Assembly (NCBI GenBank): GCA_913050305.1
Contig: CAJXAS010000050.1
Location: forward strand, 1 to 10,228
DNA: 10,228 nt
DNA from: an uncultured Polaribacter sp.
Lineage (GTDB): Bacteria > Bacteroidota > Bacteroidia > Flavobacteriales > Flavobacteriaceae
Direction of reading: 5' to 3'
Position numbers and translations under genes: made by a program. Below the pieces are notes generated by a model. That model was not told the origin of the DNA and did not search any database. It saw only the letters and a list, made by a program, of their open reading frames with translations. Positions 1-6,824 of this stretch are shown one piece after another (positions within the stretch are counted from its first letter, which is position 1; each line of letters opens with the position of its first letter).

Positions 1-28
1 TTTAAAAAACAAATAAGTTTATAATATA

Positions 29-58
29 AAAAACCCAACTCAATTGAGTTGGGTTTTT
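29..58. terminator. bidirectional intrinsic terminator after the aldehyde dehydrogenase gene
   Basis: A perfect 30-nt palindrome, with arms built around CCCAACTC / GAGTTGGG and flanked by A5 and T5. Reading leftward from the aldehyde dehydrogenase stop codon, the stem is followed by a T-run, so it fits rho-independent termination of that gene, whose stop lies about 22 nt away. It is symmetric and would equally stop rightward transcription from a neighbour outside the window. The terminator function is inferred from structure alone. Confidence 0.9.
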
Positions 59-80
59 ACTTTTATTTTGGTATTATTCT

Positions 81-1622
81 TTATAGATCAAACTTAATTC
101 CTTGCGCTAACGGCAATTCATCAGAATAATTTACAGTGTTTGTTTGTCTTCTCATGTACACTTTCCAAGCATCAGATCCAGACTCACGTCCACCACCTGT
201 TTCTTTTTCTCCTCCAAAAGCACCACCAATTTCAGCACCAGAAGTTCCGATGTTTACATTTGCGATACCACAATCAGAGCCTGCATATGATAAGAATTTC
301 TCAGCTTCTTTTAATTCATTAGTCATAATTGCAGAAGATAATCCTTGAGCAACACCATTTTGTTTTTCAATAGCATTTTCAACTTCTCCAGAATATTTCA
401 TTAAATATAAAATAGGTGCAAAAGTTTCATGTTGTACAATTTCGAAATGGTTTTCTGCTTCAATAATAGCTGGCTTTACGTAGCATCCGCTTTCGTAACC
501 TTCACCTTCTAAAACTCCACCTTCAACCAACACATTTCCACCTTCAGCTTTCGCTTTTTCAATAGCAGCTAAATACGTATTTACAGAATCATGATCAATT
601 AACGGCCCAATATGATTTTTTTCATCTAAAGGGTTTCCAATAGTTAATTGTCCATAAGCACCAACGATAGCATCTCTTACTTTATCATAAACAGATTCGT
701 GAATAATTAATCTTCTAGTAGAAGTACAACGTTGTCCACAAGTTCCTACAGCACCAAATACAGCACCAGGAACAACTACTTTTAAATCTGCAGTTGGTGT
801 AATAATAATTGCATTGTTACCACCTAATTCTAGTAAAGAGGTTCCAAAACGCTGAGCAACAGTTGCTCCAACAATTCTTCCCATTCTAGTAGAACCTGTT
901 GCAGAAACCAATGGCACTCTCGAGTCAGTCGTCATCATTTCTCCAACCTTGTAATCTCCGTTAATAATAGAAGAAATACCTTCTGGTAAATTGTTTTCTT
1001 TTAAGATATCTGCAATAATATTTTGACAAGCTACAGAGCATAAAGGTGCTTTTTCAGATCCTTTCCACACACAAACATCACCACATATCCAAGCTAAAGA
1101 AGTATTCCACGCCCAAACAGCCACTGGAAAGTTAAATGCAGATATAATACCTACAACTCCAATTGGATGCCACTGCTCTCTCATTACGTGTCCAGGACGC
1201 TCAGATGGTATTGTTTGACCGTTTAATTGTCTTGATAAACCAACTGCAAAATCACAGATATCTATCATTTCTTGAACCTCACCGTACCCTTCTTGTAAAG
1301 ACTTACCCATTTCGTAAGAAACTAACTTTCCTAAGGGCTCTTTTAGGTCTCTTAATCGGTTTCCAAATTGACGCACAATCTCTCCTCTTTGCGGAGCAGG
1401 CATGTTTCTAAAAGATAGAAAAGCAGCAGTTGCTTTTTCCATTACTTTTTCATAGTCTTCTTTGGAGGTTGCTTTTACTTTTCCAATTAATTTTCCGTCA
1501 ACAGGAGAGTAACTTTCAATAATTTCTCCACTAGAGAAGTTATTAGAACCTGTAGAAGTTCCATTATTTATTTCTTTTAATCCTAATTCTTGTAATGTTT
1601 CTTTTATTCCAAAATCTGTCAT
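81..1622 (-). CDS. amaB: ALDH7-family aldehyde dehydrogenase, probable L-piperidine-6-carboxylate / alpha-aminoadipic semialdehyde dehydrogenase
   Basis: A 513-residue NAD(P)+-dependent aldehyde dehydrogenase, the usual full length for the family. Visible landmarks are the FNFP motif at 163-166, cofactor-binding Lys187, the GST turn at 243-245, general base Glu265 in ELGGNN, catalytic Cys299 in GQRCT, and HETFAP at 398-403. The C-terminal stretch at about 461-498 (SGAEIGGAFGGEK, then TGGGRESGSDAWK and YMRRQTNTVNYS) is close to the antiquitin/ALDH7A1 signature that shapes the aminoadipate pocket. This separates it from generic ALDHs. Expected role: cytosolic oxidation of aminoadipate semialdehyde, in equilibrium with piperidine-6-carboxylate, to 2-aminoadipate in lysine catabolism. 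No other lysine-degradation gene is next to it, so the substrate rests on family alone. Start is ATG at 1622 with no Shine-Dalgarno; a -7-like box lies about 40 nt upstream. Transcribed alone, ending at the hairpin at 29-58. Confidence 0.93.
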   Translation of the reverse strand: MTDFGIKETLQELGLKEINNGTSTGSNNFSSGEIIESYSPVDGKLIGKVKATSKEDYEKVMEKATAAFLSFRNMPAPQRGEIVRQFGNRLRDLKEPLGKLVSYEMGKSLQEGYGEVQEMIDICDFAVGLSRQLNGQTIPSERPGHVMREQWHPIGVVGIISAFNFPVAVWAWNTSLAWICGDVCVWKGSEKAPLCSVACQNIIADILKENNLPEGISSIINGDYKVGEMMTTDSRVPLVSATGSTRMGRIVGATVAQRFGTSLLELGGNNAIIITPTADLKVVVPGAVFGAVGTCGQRCTSTRRLIIHESVYDKVRDAIVGAYGQLTIGNPLDEKNHIGPLIDHDSVNTYLAAIEKAKAEGGNVLVEGGVLEGEGYESGCYVKPAIIEAENHFEIVQHETFAPILYLMKYSGEVENAIEKQNGVAQGLSSAIMTNELKEAEKFLSYAGSDCGIANVNIGTSGAEIGGAFGGEKETGGGRESGSDAWKVYMRRQTNTVNYSDELPLAQGIKFDL

Positions 1623-1658
1623 TTTGCAGTTTCGTTTTAGTTGTTTAATTTAGAGCTC

Positions 1659-1666
1659 CAAATTTA
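1659..1666 (-). promoter_or_regulatory. candidate -7 promoter box for the aldehyde dehydrogenase gene
   Basis: Reads TAAATTTG on the minus strand, an exact match to the Bacteroidetes primary sigma -7 consensus TAnnTTTG. It would put the transcription start near 1650 and give a leader of roughly 30 nt. No convincing -33 TTTG lies at the expected spacing. Such a short AT-rich motif can arise by chance, so position relative to the gene is the main support. Confidence 0.5.
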
Positions 1667-1687
1667 CGAATTATTTTACAGATAAAT

Positions 1688-1721
1688 AAATTAAACAAAA
1701 AACATAATTTTTGTTTAATTT
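1688..1721. repeat. 14-bp perfect inverted repeat in the divergent spacer (possible operator)
   Basis: Left arm 1688-1701 (AAATTAAACAAAAA) and right arm 1708-1721 are exact reverse complements around a 6-nt centre. The core TTGTTTAATTT of the right arm recurs in direct orientation at 1641-1651, inside the presumed leader of the aldehyde dehydrogenase gene. A smaller symmetric element, TTGTTT at 1711-1716 with AAACAA at 1723-1728, overlaps the right arm. It lies just upstream of the asparaginase start and about 20 to 55 bp upstream of the aldehyde dehydrogenase -7 box. It could be a regulator site serving both genes. It lacks a GC stem, so it is not terminator-like. Function unproven. Confidence 0.5.
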
Positions 1722-1735
1722 CAAACAAAAAAATT

Positions 1736-2794
1736 ATGAAGAACTTTCTTTTTATTATTTCAATAGTATGTATTTCTTTTAGCTGTAATAGTAACAAAGA
1801 CAGTTCGTCTGCAGAAAACACTTTACTAGAAAAGCAAAACGAGTTTGCAATTATAATTCATGGAGGAGCGGGCACAATTTTAAAGGGAAATTTATCTAAG
1901 GAGAAGGAAAAAGCGTATAGAAATAAGCTAGAAGAAGCAATTAGAATAGGCTATGCTATACTTAAAGAAGGAGGAACTAGCCAAGAAGCAGTTGTTAAAA
2001 CAATTCAAGTAATGGAAGAGTCTCCGCTGTTTAACGCAGGTAAGGGAGCTGTTTTTACACATGAAGAGACCAATGAATTAGATGCTTCTTTTATGGATGG
2101 TGAATCTTTAAATGCGGGCGCGGTTGCTGGTGTAAAAAATGTGAAAAGTCCAATTGAATTGGCTGTAAAAATAATGACAGATTCAGATCATGTAATGCTT
2201 TCTGGAGAAGGAGCTTCGATATTCGCAAAAGAAAAAGGATTAGAGATGGTTGACCCAGCCTATTTTTACACGGAAAGACGTTTTAAATCCTTACAAAGAA
2301 TAAAAAATAAAGCAAAAACAGAATTAGATAATAATGATAAAAAAGCCACTTTTTACGATACAGATATTAAAAACGCAAAATTTGGAACCGTTGGCTGTGT
2401 TGCTTTAGATAAAAACGGAAATATTGCTGCAGGAACCTCAACTGGAGGAATGACAAATAAGCGATGGGGAAGAATTGGTGATGCGCCAATTATTGGTTCT
2501 GGCACTTATGCAAATAATAAAACGTGTGGTGTTTCTTCTACAGGTTGGGGAGAATACTTTATACGAAGTCAGGTAGCATACGACATTTCTGCACAAATGG
2601 AATATCAGAAAAAAACATTAAAAGAGGCAACCAAAGATGTCATTCAGAATAAGTTAACAAAGCTTGGTGGTACTGGTGGTGTTGTAGCTTTAGATAAAAA
2701 CGGGAATATGTCCTTTGAGTTTAACACTGCAGGAATGTATAGAGCCTCGATGAATGACGCAGGAGAATTGGTTGTTAAAATTTATAAAGAATAG
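1736..2794 (+). CDS. lipoprotein-type isoaspartyl peptidase / L-asparaginase (Ntn-hydrolase, peptidase family T2)
   Basis: A 352-residue precursor related to E. coli IaaA. Residues 1-17 form a lysine-led hydrophobic signal ending ISFSC17, a relaxed Bacteroidetes-style lipobox, so the enzyme is probably lipid-anchored outside the cytoplasm. The enzyme body starts with HGGAGTI at 42-48. Cleavage would occur at Gly217/Thr218 in NAKFGTVGC, freeing Thr218 as N-terminal nucleophile. TSTGG at 234-238 and GRIGD at 245-249 supply the expected substrate-binding Thr, Arg and Asp, and GTGG at 312-315 matches the conserved C-terminal glycine turn. Family activity is hydrolysis of L-asparagine and beta-aspartyl dipeptides, including isomerised protein residues. 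A periplasmic or surface site suggests peptide scavenging. The ATG at 1736 is chosen because it opens the signal peptide. It diverges from the aldehyde dehydrogenase. The family call is firm; the exact location is less certain. Confidence 0.92.
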   Translation: MKNFLFIISIVCISFSCNSNKDSSSAENTLLEKQNEFAIIIHGGAGTILKGNLSKEKEKAYRNKLEEAIRIGYAILKEGGTSQEAVVKTIQVMEESPLFNAGKGAVFTHEETNELDASFMDGESLNAGAVAGVKNVKSPIELAVKIMTDSDHVMLSGEGASIFAKEKGLEMVDPAYFYTERRFKSLQRIKNKAKTELDNNDKKATFYDTDIKNAKFGTVGCVALDKNGNIAAGTSTGGMTNKRWGRIGDAPIIGSGTYANNKTCGVSSTGWGEYFIRSQVAYDISAQMEYQKKTLKEATKDVIQNKLTKLGGTGGVVALDKNGNMSFEFNTAGMYRASMNDAGELVVKIYKE

Positions 2795-2846
2795 CGTATC
2801 TATTTTATTAAGTCTAAAAACAATAAAAGATTGCAGCTTTAAATCT

Positions 2847-2854
2847 TATTTTTG
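2847..2854 (+). promoter_or_regulatory. candidate -7 promoter box for the LuxE-like gene
   Basis: TATTTTTG matches TAnnTTTG exactly and ends 9 nt before the ATG at 2864, which would give a very short leader or none. No -33 element is evident. The gap to the asparaginase gene is 69 nt with no hairpin, so read-through from that gene is an alternative or additional source of transcript. Confidence 0.4.
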
Positions 2855-2863
2855 TAAAAATAT

Positions 2864-3838
2864 ATGCAAGAAACTATTTTTAATATAAAATCAGAAGCGC
2901 AATTTACTAAAATTGCTTTAGCTGTTTTTAAACATCAGTTTAAGAACAATAAAGTATACAGGTCTTTTTGTGATTTACTGTTTGTGCACCCTTCAAGTGT
3001 CTCTAATATTGAGGAAATTCCATTTTTACCCATTCAGTTTTTTAAAAGCAGAAACGTACTTTCTTCTTTAGATGAGATTCAAGAGACCTTTACAAGTTCT
3101 GGAACCACAGGAACTAGGACTAGTAAACATTTAGTTACCGATATAAATCTTTATAAAGAAAGTTATTTAAAAGGGTTTACTCATTTTTATGGCAACATAG
3201 AAGAATATACAGTATTGGCTTTATTACCCAATTATTTGGAGCGCCAAGGTTCTTCTTTGGTTTTTATGGTGGCTGATTTAATTAAGAAATCTAAAAAAGC
3301 AGAAAGCGGATTTTATCTCGATAATATTGAAGAATTAGCCAATAAACTACTAGAATTAAACAGAAATGGGCAAAAAATACTTTTAATTGGTGTTTCTTTT
3401 GCCTTGTTAGATTTAATCGAAATGCAACAATTTAACCTTAAAAACACTATAGTTATGGAAACTGGTGGAATGAAAGGTAGAAGAAAAGAATTAGTAAGGG
3501 AAGAATTACATACTATTCTACAAAACGGATTTGGAGTCACAAAAATTCACTCAGAATACGGAATGACAGAATTATTAAGTCAGGGATATTCTAAAGGAAA
3601 TGGCATTTTTGAAACACCACCTTGGATGAAAATTTTAACTCGTGATACTGAAGATGCGCTATCTATAAATGCTTCAGGAAAAAACGGAGGAATAAACGTG
3701 ATTGATTTAGCAAACTATAATTCTTGCTCTTTTATTGCTACGCAAGATTTAGGAAAAGTTCATAAAAACGGAACATTTGAAATTATTGGACGTTTCGATA
3801 ATTCAGATATTAGAGGCTGTAACTTAATGGTTTTGTAA
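2864..3838 (+). CDS. LuxE/PaaK-like acyltransferase (acyl-protein synthetase family)
   Basis: A 324-residue protein with the layout of the LuxE acyl-protein synthetase family, which is distantly related to adenylate-forming ANL enzymes. Visible motifs are the Ser/Thr/Gly-rich nucleotide-binding loop TSSGTTGTRTSKH at 77-89, METGGMKGRRKEL at 198-210, the SEYGMTELLSQGY segment at 230-242 that resembles the ANL A5 motif, and a C-terminal QDLG...IIGRFDNSDIRG at about 304-328 (numbering approximate), which resembles the ANL hinge region. In luminous bacteria LuxE activates fatty acids and passes them to the LuxC reductase, but no luxC, luxD, luxA or luxB lies here. Expected chemistry is carboxylate activation by acyl-adenylate; substrate and acceptor are unknown. 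The start is set by the N-terminal MQETIFNIKSEAQF, which matches how I recall relatives beginning. Terminated by the shared hairpin at 3934-3965. Confidence 0.82.
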   Translation: MQETIFNIKSEAQFTKIALAVFKHQFKNNKVYRSFCDLLFVHPSSVSNIEEIPFLPIQFFKSRNVLSSLDEIQETFTSSGTTGTRTSKHLVTDINLYKESYLKGFTHFYGNIEEYTVLALLPNYLERQGSSLVFMVADLIKKSKKAESGFYLDNIEELANKLLELNRNGQKILLIGVSFALLDLIEMQQFNLKNTIVMETGGMKGRRKELVREELHTILQNGFGVTKIHSEYGMTELLSQGYSKGNGIFETPPWMKILTRDTEDALSINASGKNGGINVIDLANYNSCSFIATQDLGKVHKNGTFEIIGRFDNSDIRGCNLMVL

Positions 3839-3933
3839 GTACTCTAATTTTCATTGATCAAATAAAAAAATCATGTCAGTAAAAATTAAAGAAGAAAAGT
3901 AACTTTTAATATTCTTTCTCGAAATTAAACATA

Positions 3934-3965
3934 AAAAAAGAGCTGAATAGATTCAGCTCTTTTTT
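3934..3965. terminator. bidirectional intrinsic terminator between the LuxE-like gene and tyrS
   Basis: AGAGCTGAAT pairs with ATTCAGCTCT around a 2-nt centre, and the stem extends through flanking A-runs and T-runs to form a 32-nt perfect inverted repeat. It lies between two convergent genes, 96 nt past the LuxE-like stop and 20 nt past the tyrS stop. It has a U-tract in both directions, so it can end both transcripts. The rest of this 146-bp gap shows no gene. Confidence 0.92.
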
Positions 3966-3984
3966 ATGTTATTTAAAGTTAAGG

Positions 3985-5277
3985 TTATTCTACAACTAGT
4001 AAATAGTACGTTTTTTTACCACGTTGCAATAACACGTATTTATTAGCAATTAAATCTTCTTTGGAAATGGTAAAATCTTCTTTTACTTTTTCTTTATTTA
4101 CAGAAATTGCATTTTCTTTTAAAGCTCTTCGGGCATCTCCATTAGAAGCTAAAAAGCCTGTTTTAGCGGCTAAAGCACCAATCATATCTAAACCTTCTTC
4201 TACATCTGAAACAGCAACCTTAGCTTGTGGAACGCCATCAAAAACGTCTAGAAACGTCTGTTCATCTAAAGATTTTAAATCAGAAGCAGTAGATTTTCCA
4301 AATAAGATATTAGAAGCTTGTATAGCGTTTTCATAAGCTAGCTTTCCATGGACTAACAAAGTAACTTCTTCTCCAATTTTCTTTTGCAATAGACGTGCAT
4401 GCGGCGCTTCTTTATGCTCTAAAATTAAAGCATCAATTATTTCTTTGTCTAAAAAAGTAAAAATTCTAATATATTTTTCGGCATCTTCATCAGAAGCATT
4501 TAACCAATATTGGTAAAATTTATAAGGTGATGTTCTTTTACCATCCAACCAAACGTTTCCTCCTTCAGATTTCCCGAATTTAGTTCCATCAGATTTTGTG
4601 ATTAAGGGACAGGTAATTGCATACCCTTTTCCGCCACCAATTCTTCTAATTAGTTCTGTTCCTGTAGTAATATTTCCCCATTGATCAGAACCTCCCATTT
4701 GAATAGAAGTATTGTTGTTTTGGTATAAATGTAGAAAGTCATATCCTTGAACTAACTGATAGGTAAATTCTGTAAAAGACATCCCGTCTTTAGATTCAGA
4801 GCTAATTCTGTTTTTCACAGAATCTTTAGCCATCATATAATTTACAGTAATATGTTTTCCAACATCTCTTATGAATTCTAAAAATGAAAAATCTTTCATC
4901 CAATCGTAGTTGTTTACTAAAACAGCAGCATTTTCTTCGTTAGAAGAAAAATCTAAAAAGTGACTTAATTGGCTTTTTATAGCTTCTTGATTGTAGCGTA
5001 ATGTTTTTTCATCTAGCAAGTTGCGTTCTGCAGATTTACCAGAAGGGTCTCCAATCATACCCGTAGCACCACCAACTAAAGCAATAGGTTTGTGGCCACA
5101 TCTTTGAAAATGTGCTAACAGCATAATTGGTACTAAATTACCAATATGTAAAGAATCTGAGGTAGGATCAAACCCAACATAAGCACTTCTCATGCTTTCT
5201 AATAAGTGCTCTTCTGTTGTTGGCATGCTGTCGTGCAACATTCCTCTCCACTGCAATTCTTTAATAAAATTTTTCAT
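3985..5277 (-). CDS. tyrS: tyrosyl-tRNA synthetase
   Basis: Class I aminoacyl-tRNA synthetase that charges tRNA-Tyr with tyrosine in the cytosol. The 430-residue product has the Rossmann catalytic core with HIGN at 44-47 (HIGH motif), YVGFDPTSDSLH leading into it, LVGGATGMIGDPSGKS at 67-82, the QMGGSDQWGNI tyrosine/ATP pocket at 193-203, and KFGKS at 233-237 (KMSKS equivalent). An S4-type RNA-binding domain occupies about 365-430. Length and motifs fit the common bacterial TyrRS form. The ATG at 5277 is preferred over a TTG eight codons upstream, because that TTG lies inside a -7 promoter box and the N-terminus MKNFIKELQWRG matches homologues. Transcribed as a single gene, divergent from the epimerase and convergent with the LuxE-like gene. 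No T-box or other leader structure is possible in so short a leader. Confidence 0.98.
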   Translation of the reverse strand: MKNFIKELQWRGMLHDSMPTTEEHLLESMRSAYVGFDPTSDSLHIGNLVPIMLLAHFQRCGHKPIALVGGATGMIGDPSGKSAERNLLDEKTLRYNQEAIKSQLSHFLDFSSNEENAAVLVNNYDWMKDFSFLEFIRDVGKHITVNYMMAKDSVKNRISSESKDGMSFTEFTYQLVQGYDFLHLYQNNNTSIQMGGSDQWGNITTGTELIRRIGGGKGYAITCPLITKSDGTKFGKSEGGNVWLDGKRTSPYKFYQYWLNASDEDAEKYIRIFTFLDKEIIDALILEHKEAPHARLLQKKIGEEVTLLVHGKLAYENAIQASNILFGKSTASDLKSLDEQTFLDVFDGVPQAKVAVSDVEEGLDMIGALAAKTGFLASNGDARRALKENAISVNKEKVKEDFTISKEDLIANKYVLLQRGKKTYYLLVVE

Positions 5278-5298
5278 TGTATACCGTTTATCAGTTCG

Positions 5299-5306
5299 CA
5301 AATATA
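5299..5306 (-). promoter_or_regulatory. candidate -7 promoter box for tyrS
   Basis: TATATTTG on the minus strand matches TAnnTTTG exactly and ends 21 nt before the tyrS ATG at 5277, implying a leader of around 15 nt. It argues that the in-frame TTG at 5301 is not the start codon. No clear -33 TTTG is seen. For the divergent epimerase gene only near-matches exist (TACCTTTA at 5305-5312 and TAAATTCG at 5328-5335), so its promoter is not called. Confidence 0.55.
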
Positions 5307-5339
5307 CCTTTATCGCGCAAAATATACTAAATTCGTAGT

Positions 5340-6338
5340 ATGATTTTAGTTACGGGAGGAACAGGTTTAGTTGGCGCGCATTTATTGTATCATTTGATAA
5401 AAGACAATGAGACAATTCGAGCTATTTATCGTTCTGAAGAAAGAATAGAAGCTGTAAAAAAAATCTTTTCCTATTATACGGATGATGCTTCGTTGATTTC
5501 AAAAATAGAGTGGTTTAAGGCAGATATAACAGATATTCCCGCTATGATTCCTGCTTTTTTTGGAGTTGAAAAGGTATATCATTGTGCCGCTTTTATTTCT
5601 TTTAATTCCAAAGATTATAAAGAAATGCGCAAGGTAAACATTCATGGTACCGCGATTATTGTAAACCTTTCTATTGATGCAAAAATTAAAAAACTTTGTT
5701 TTGTTGGCTCTATTGCTTCTGTTGGAGATGCTTTAAACGGGCAATTGATTACAGAAGAAAACGAATGGAATAAAGAATTAGATAATAGTGGGTATTCGAT
5801 TACTAAATTTGGAGCAGAAATGGAAGTTTGGCGTGCCAGCCAAGAAGAAGTAGAGGTGGTAATTGTAAATCCTGGAATTATTTTAGGAAGCGGATTCTGG
5901 ACATCTGGTTCTGGGAAATTATTTAGTCAAGTTTATAAAGGGTTTAAATACTATACCGAAGGAATTACTGGTTTTGTAGGTGTAAAAGATGTTGTAAAAT
6001 CAATGGTTTTTCTTATGAATTCGGATGTTAAAAACGAACGCTTTATACTAGTTTCAGAAAACAAAAGCTATAAAGAAGTGCTATTTTTAATAGCAGACAC
6101 CTTGGGTATTAAAAGACCTTCAAAAAAAATAAAAGCTTGGCAAACTACTGTGCTTTGGCGCTTGTCATCATTTTTAACTCGGTTTTCTAAAAAAGCACCG
6201 TTATTAAGTAAATACTCTGCAAGAAGTGCACATGAAGTTTCTAAATATTCTTCAGAAAAAATAAAACAAACAATGAACTTTCAATTTGAAGAAATACAGA
6301 CTGTTGTTAAAGACGTTTGTAGTAACTTTAAAAAATAA
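5340..6338 (+). CDS. NAD-dependent epimerase/dehydratase family protein (extended SDR)
   Basis: A 332-residue extended short-chain dehydrogenase/reductase. The N-terminus MILVTGGTGLVG gives the GxxGxxG dinucleotide loop at Gly6-Gly9-Gly12. ADITD at 61-65 and the YHCAAF segment at 80-85 follow the usual Rossmann order. Active-site candidates are Ser124 and Ser127 in FVGSIAS, and the Tyr152-x-x-x-Lys156 pair in YSITK. NPGIILG at 177-183 matches the segment after the sixth strand, and the C-terminal third forms the substrate domain. Related enzymes act on nucleotide sugars, flavonoid-like ketones or sterols, and the substrate cannot be told here. The basic Lys/Ser-rich stretch at about 282-318 is unremarkable for the family. 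The start codon is clear because only three residues precede the first strand. Its stop lies 5 nt from the convergent DUF4296 stop, with no terminator between. Confidence 0.9.
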   Translation: MILVTGGTGLVGAHLLYHLIKDNETIRAIYRSEERIEAVKKIFSYYTDDASLISKIEWFKADITDIPAMIPAFFGVEKVYHCAAFISFNSKDYKEMRKVNIHGTAIIVNLSIDAKIKKLCFVGSIASVGDALNGQLITEENEWNKELDNSGYSITKFGAEMEVWRASQEEVEVVIVNPGIILGSGFWTSGSGKLFSQVYKGFKYYTEGITGFVGVKDVVKSMVFLMNSDVKNERFILVSENKSYKEVLFLIADTLGIKRPSKKIKAWQTTVLWRLSSFLTRFSKKAPLLSKYSARSAHEVSKYSSEKIKQTMNFQFEEIQTVVKDVCSNFKK

Positions 6339-6343
6339 AAACG

Positions 6344-6823
6344 CTATTGTCTTAAATTCATTTCTTCTAGACTCCTTTCTGGCAACTCCAATTTTTTTAA
6401 GTTTCTTATGATTTTTAAGCTGTCTCCTTTTTTTAATCTACTTAGAGTTAATTGTATAGAGTCTTTTTTAATGGAATCTAATTGTTTCTTTGCTTTCTTA
6501 AGAATTTCTTGTTGCGCATTTATGTTAGCCTTGGTGTTTTCTAAAATTTCTTGATATAAATCTATGGTAGACATATAATAGTAATTACTACTTTCAAAAC
6601 GAGTACTATCTATTTTAAATCGTTCATAAACAAAAGGCATGTAATTTATGTTCTTTTGGTTGTTCTTGTTTTTTATGAATTTAGCACTCGTAGAAATAAT
6701 CATTTCTTGCAACAAAAGACTCATTGTGTCTTTCGGAATTAAGTCTTTTGGTTTTTCAAAAATAGTATTACTTGTGCAAGATACAAGCAATATGAAAAGT
6801 AATATGTAGCTATTTTTTTTCAT
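6344..6823 (-). CDS. DUF4296 domain-containing lipoprotein
   Basis: A 159-residue predicted lipoprotein. The signal is short and hydrophobic with a classical lipobox LVSC16, followed by a Ser/Thr/Asn linker. The domain begins near KPKDLIP at 24-30, with the helix MSLLLQEMIIS at 34-44 and the segment YMPFVYERFKIDSTRFESS at 61-79. YYYMSTIDLYQEI (81-93) follows. This pattern fits DUF4296, a Bacteroidetes family of unknown function. From about 90 onward it is Lys/Glu/Gln-rich and probably helical or coiled coil. The ATG at 6823 is chosen because it opens the signal peptide; an in-frame ATG at 6877 would add 18 non-signal residues and run into pyrC. The pyrC stop is one base upstream (TAA-A-ATG), so translation is probably coupled. 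It is last in the four-gene operon. Function unknown. Confidence 0.85.
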   Translation of the reverse strand: MKKNSYILLFILLVSCTSNTIFEKPKDLIPKDTMSLLLQEMIISTSAKFIKNKNNQKNINYMPFVYERFKIDSTRFESSNYYYMSTIDLYQEILENTKANINAQQEILKKAKKQLDSIKKDSIQLTLSRLKKGDSLKIIRNLKKLELPERSLEEMNLRQ

Positions 6824-6824
6824 T

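Noticed and set aside
136..348. Open frames antisense to the aldehyde dehydrogenase gene (also around 1163-1411)
   Set aside because: Their translations are low-complexity and lie opposite a well-conserved gene, so they are coding shadows.
1705..1713. TAATTTTTG upstream of the asparaginase gene as a -7 box
   Set aside because: One base longer than TAnnTTTG and embedded in the inverted repeat; not strong enough to call a promoter.
3873..3902. Nine-codon mini-ORF (MSVKIKEEK) between the LuxE-like gene and the terminator
   Set aside because: Too short, no recognisable motif and AT-rich context where such frames are common; it could be a relic but nothing supports it.
5278..5301. Eight-residue N-terminal extension of TyrRS from a TTG codon
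   Set aside because: The TTG is part of the TATATTTG promoter box and the internal ATG at 5277 gives the usual N-terminus.
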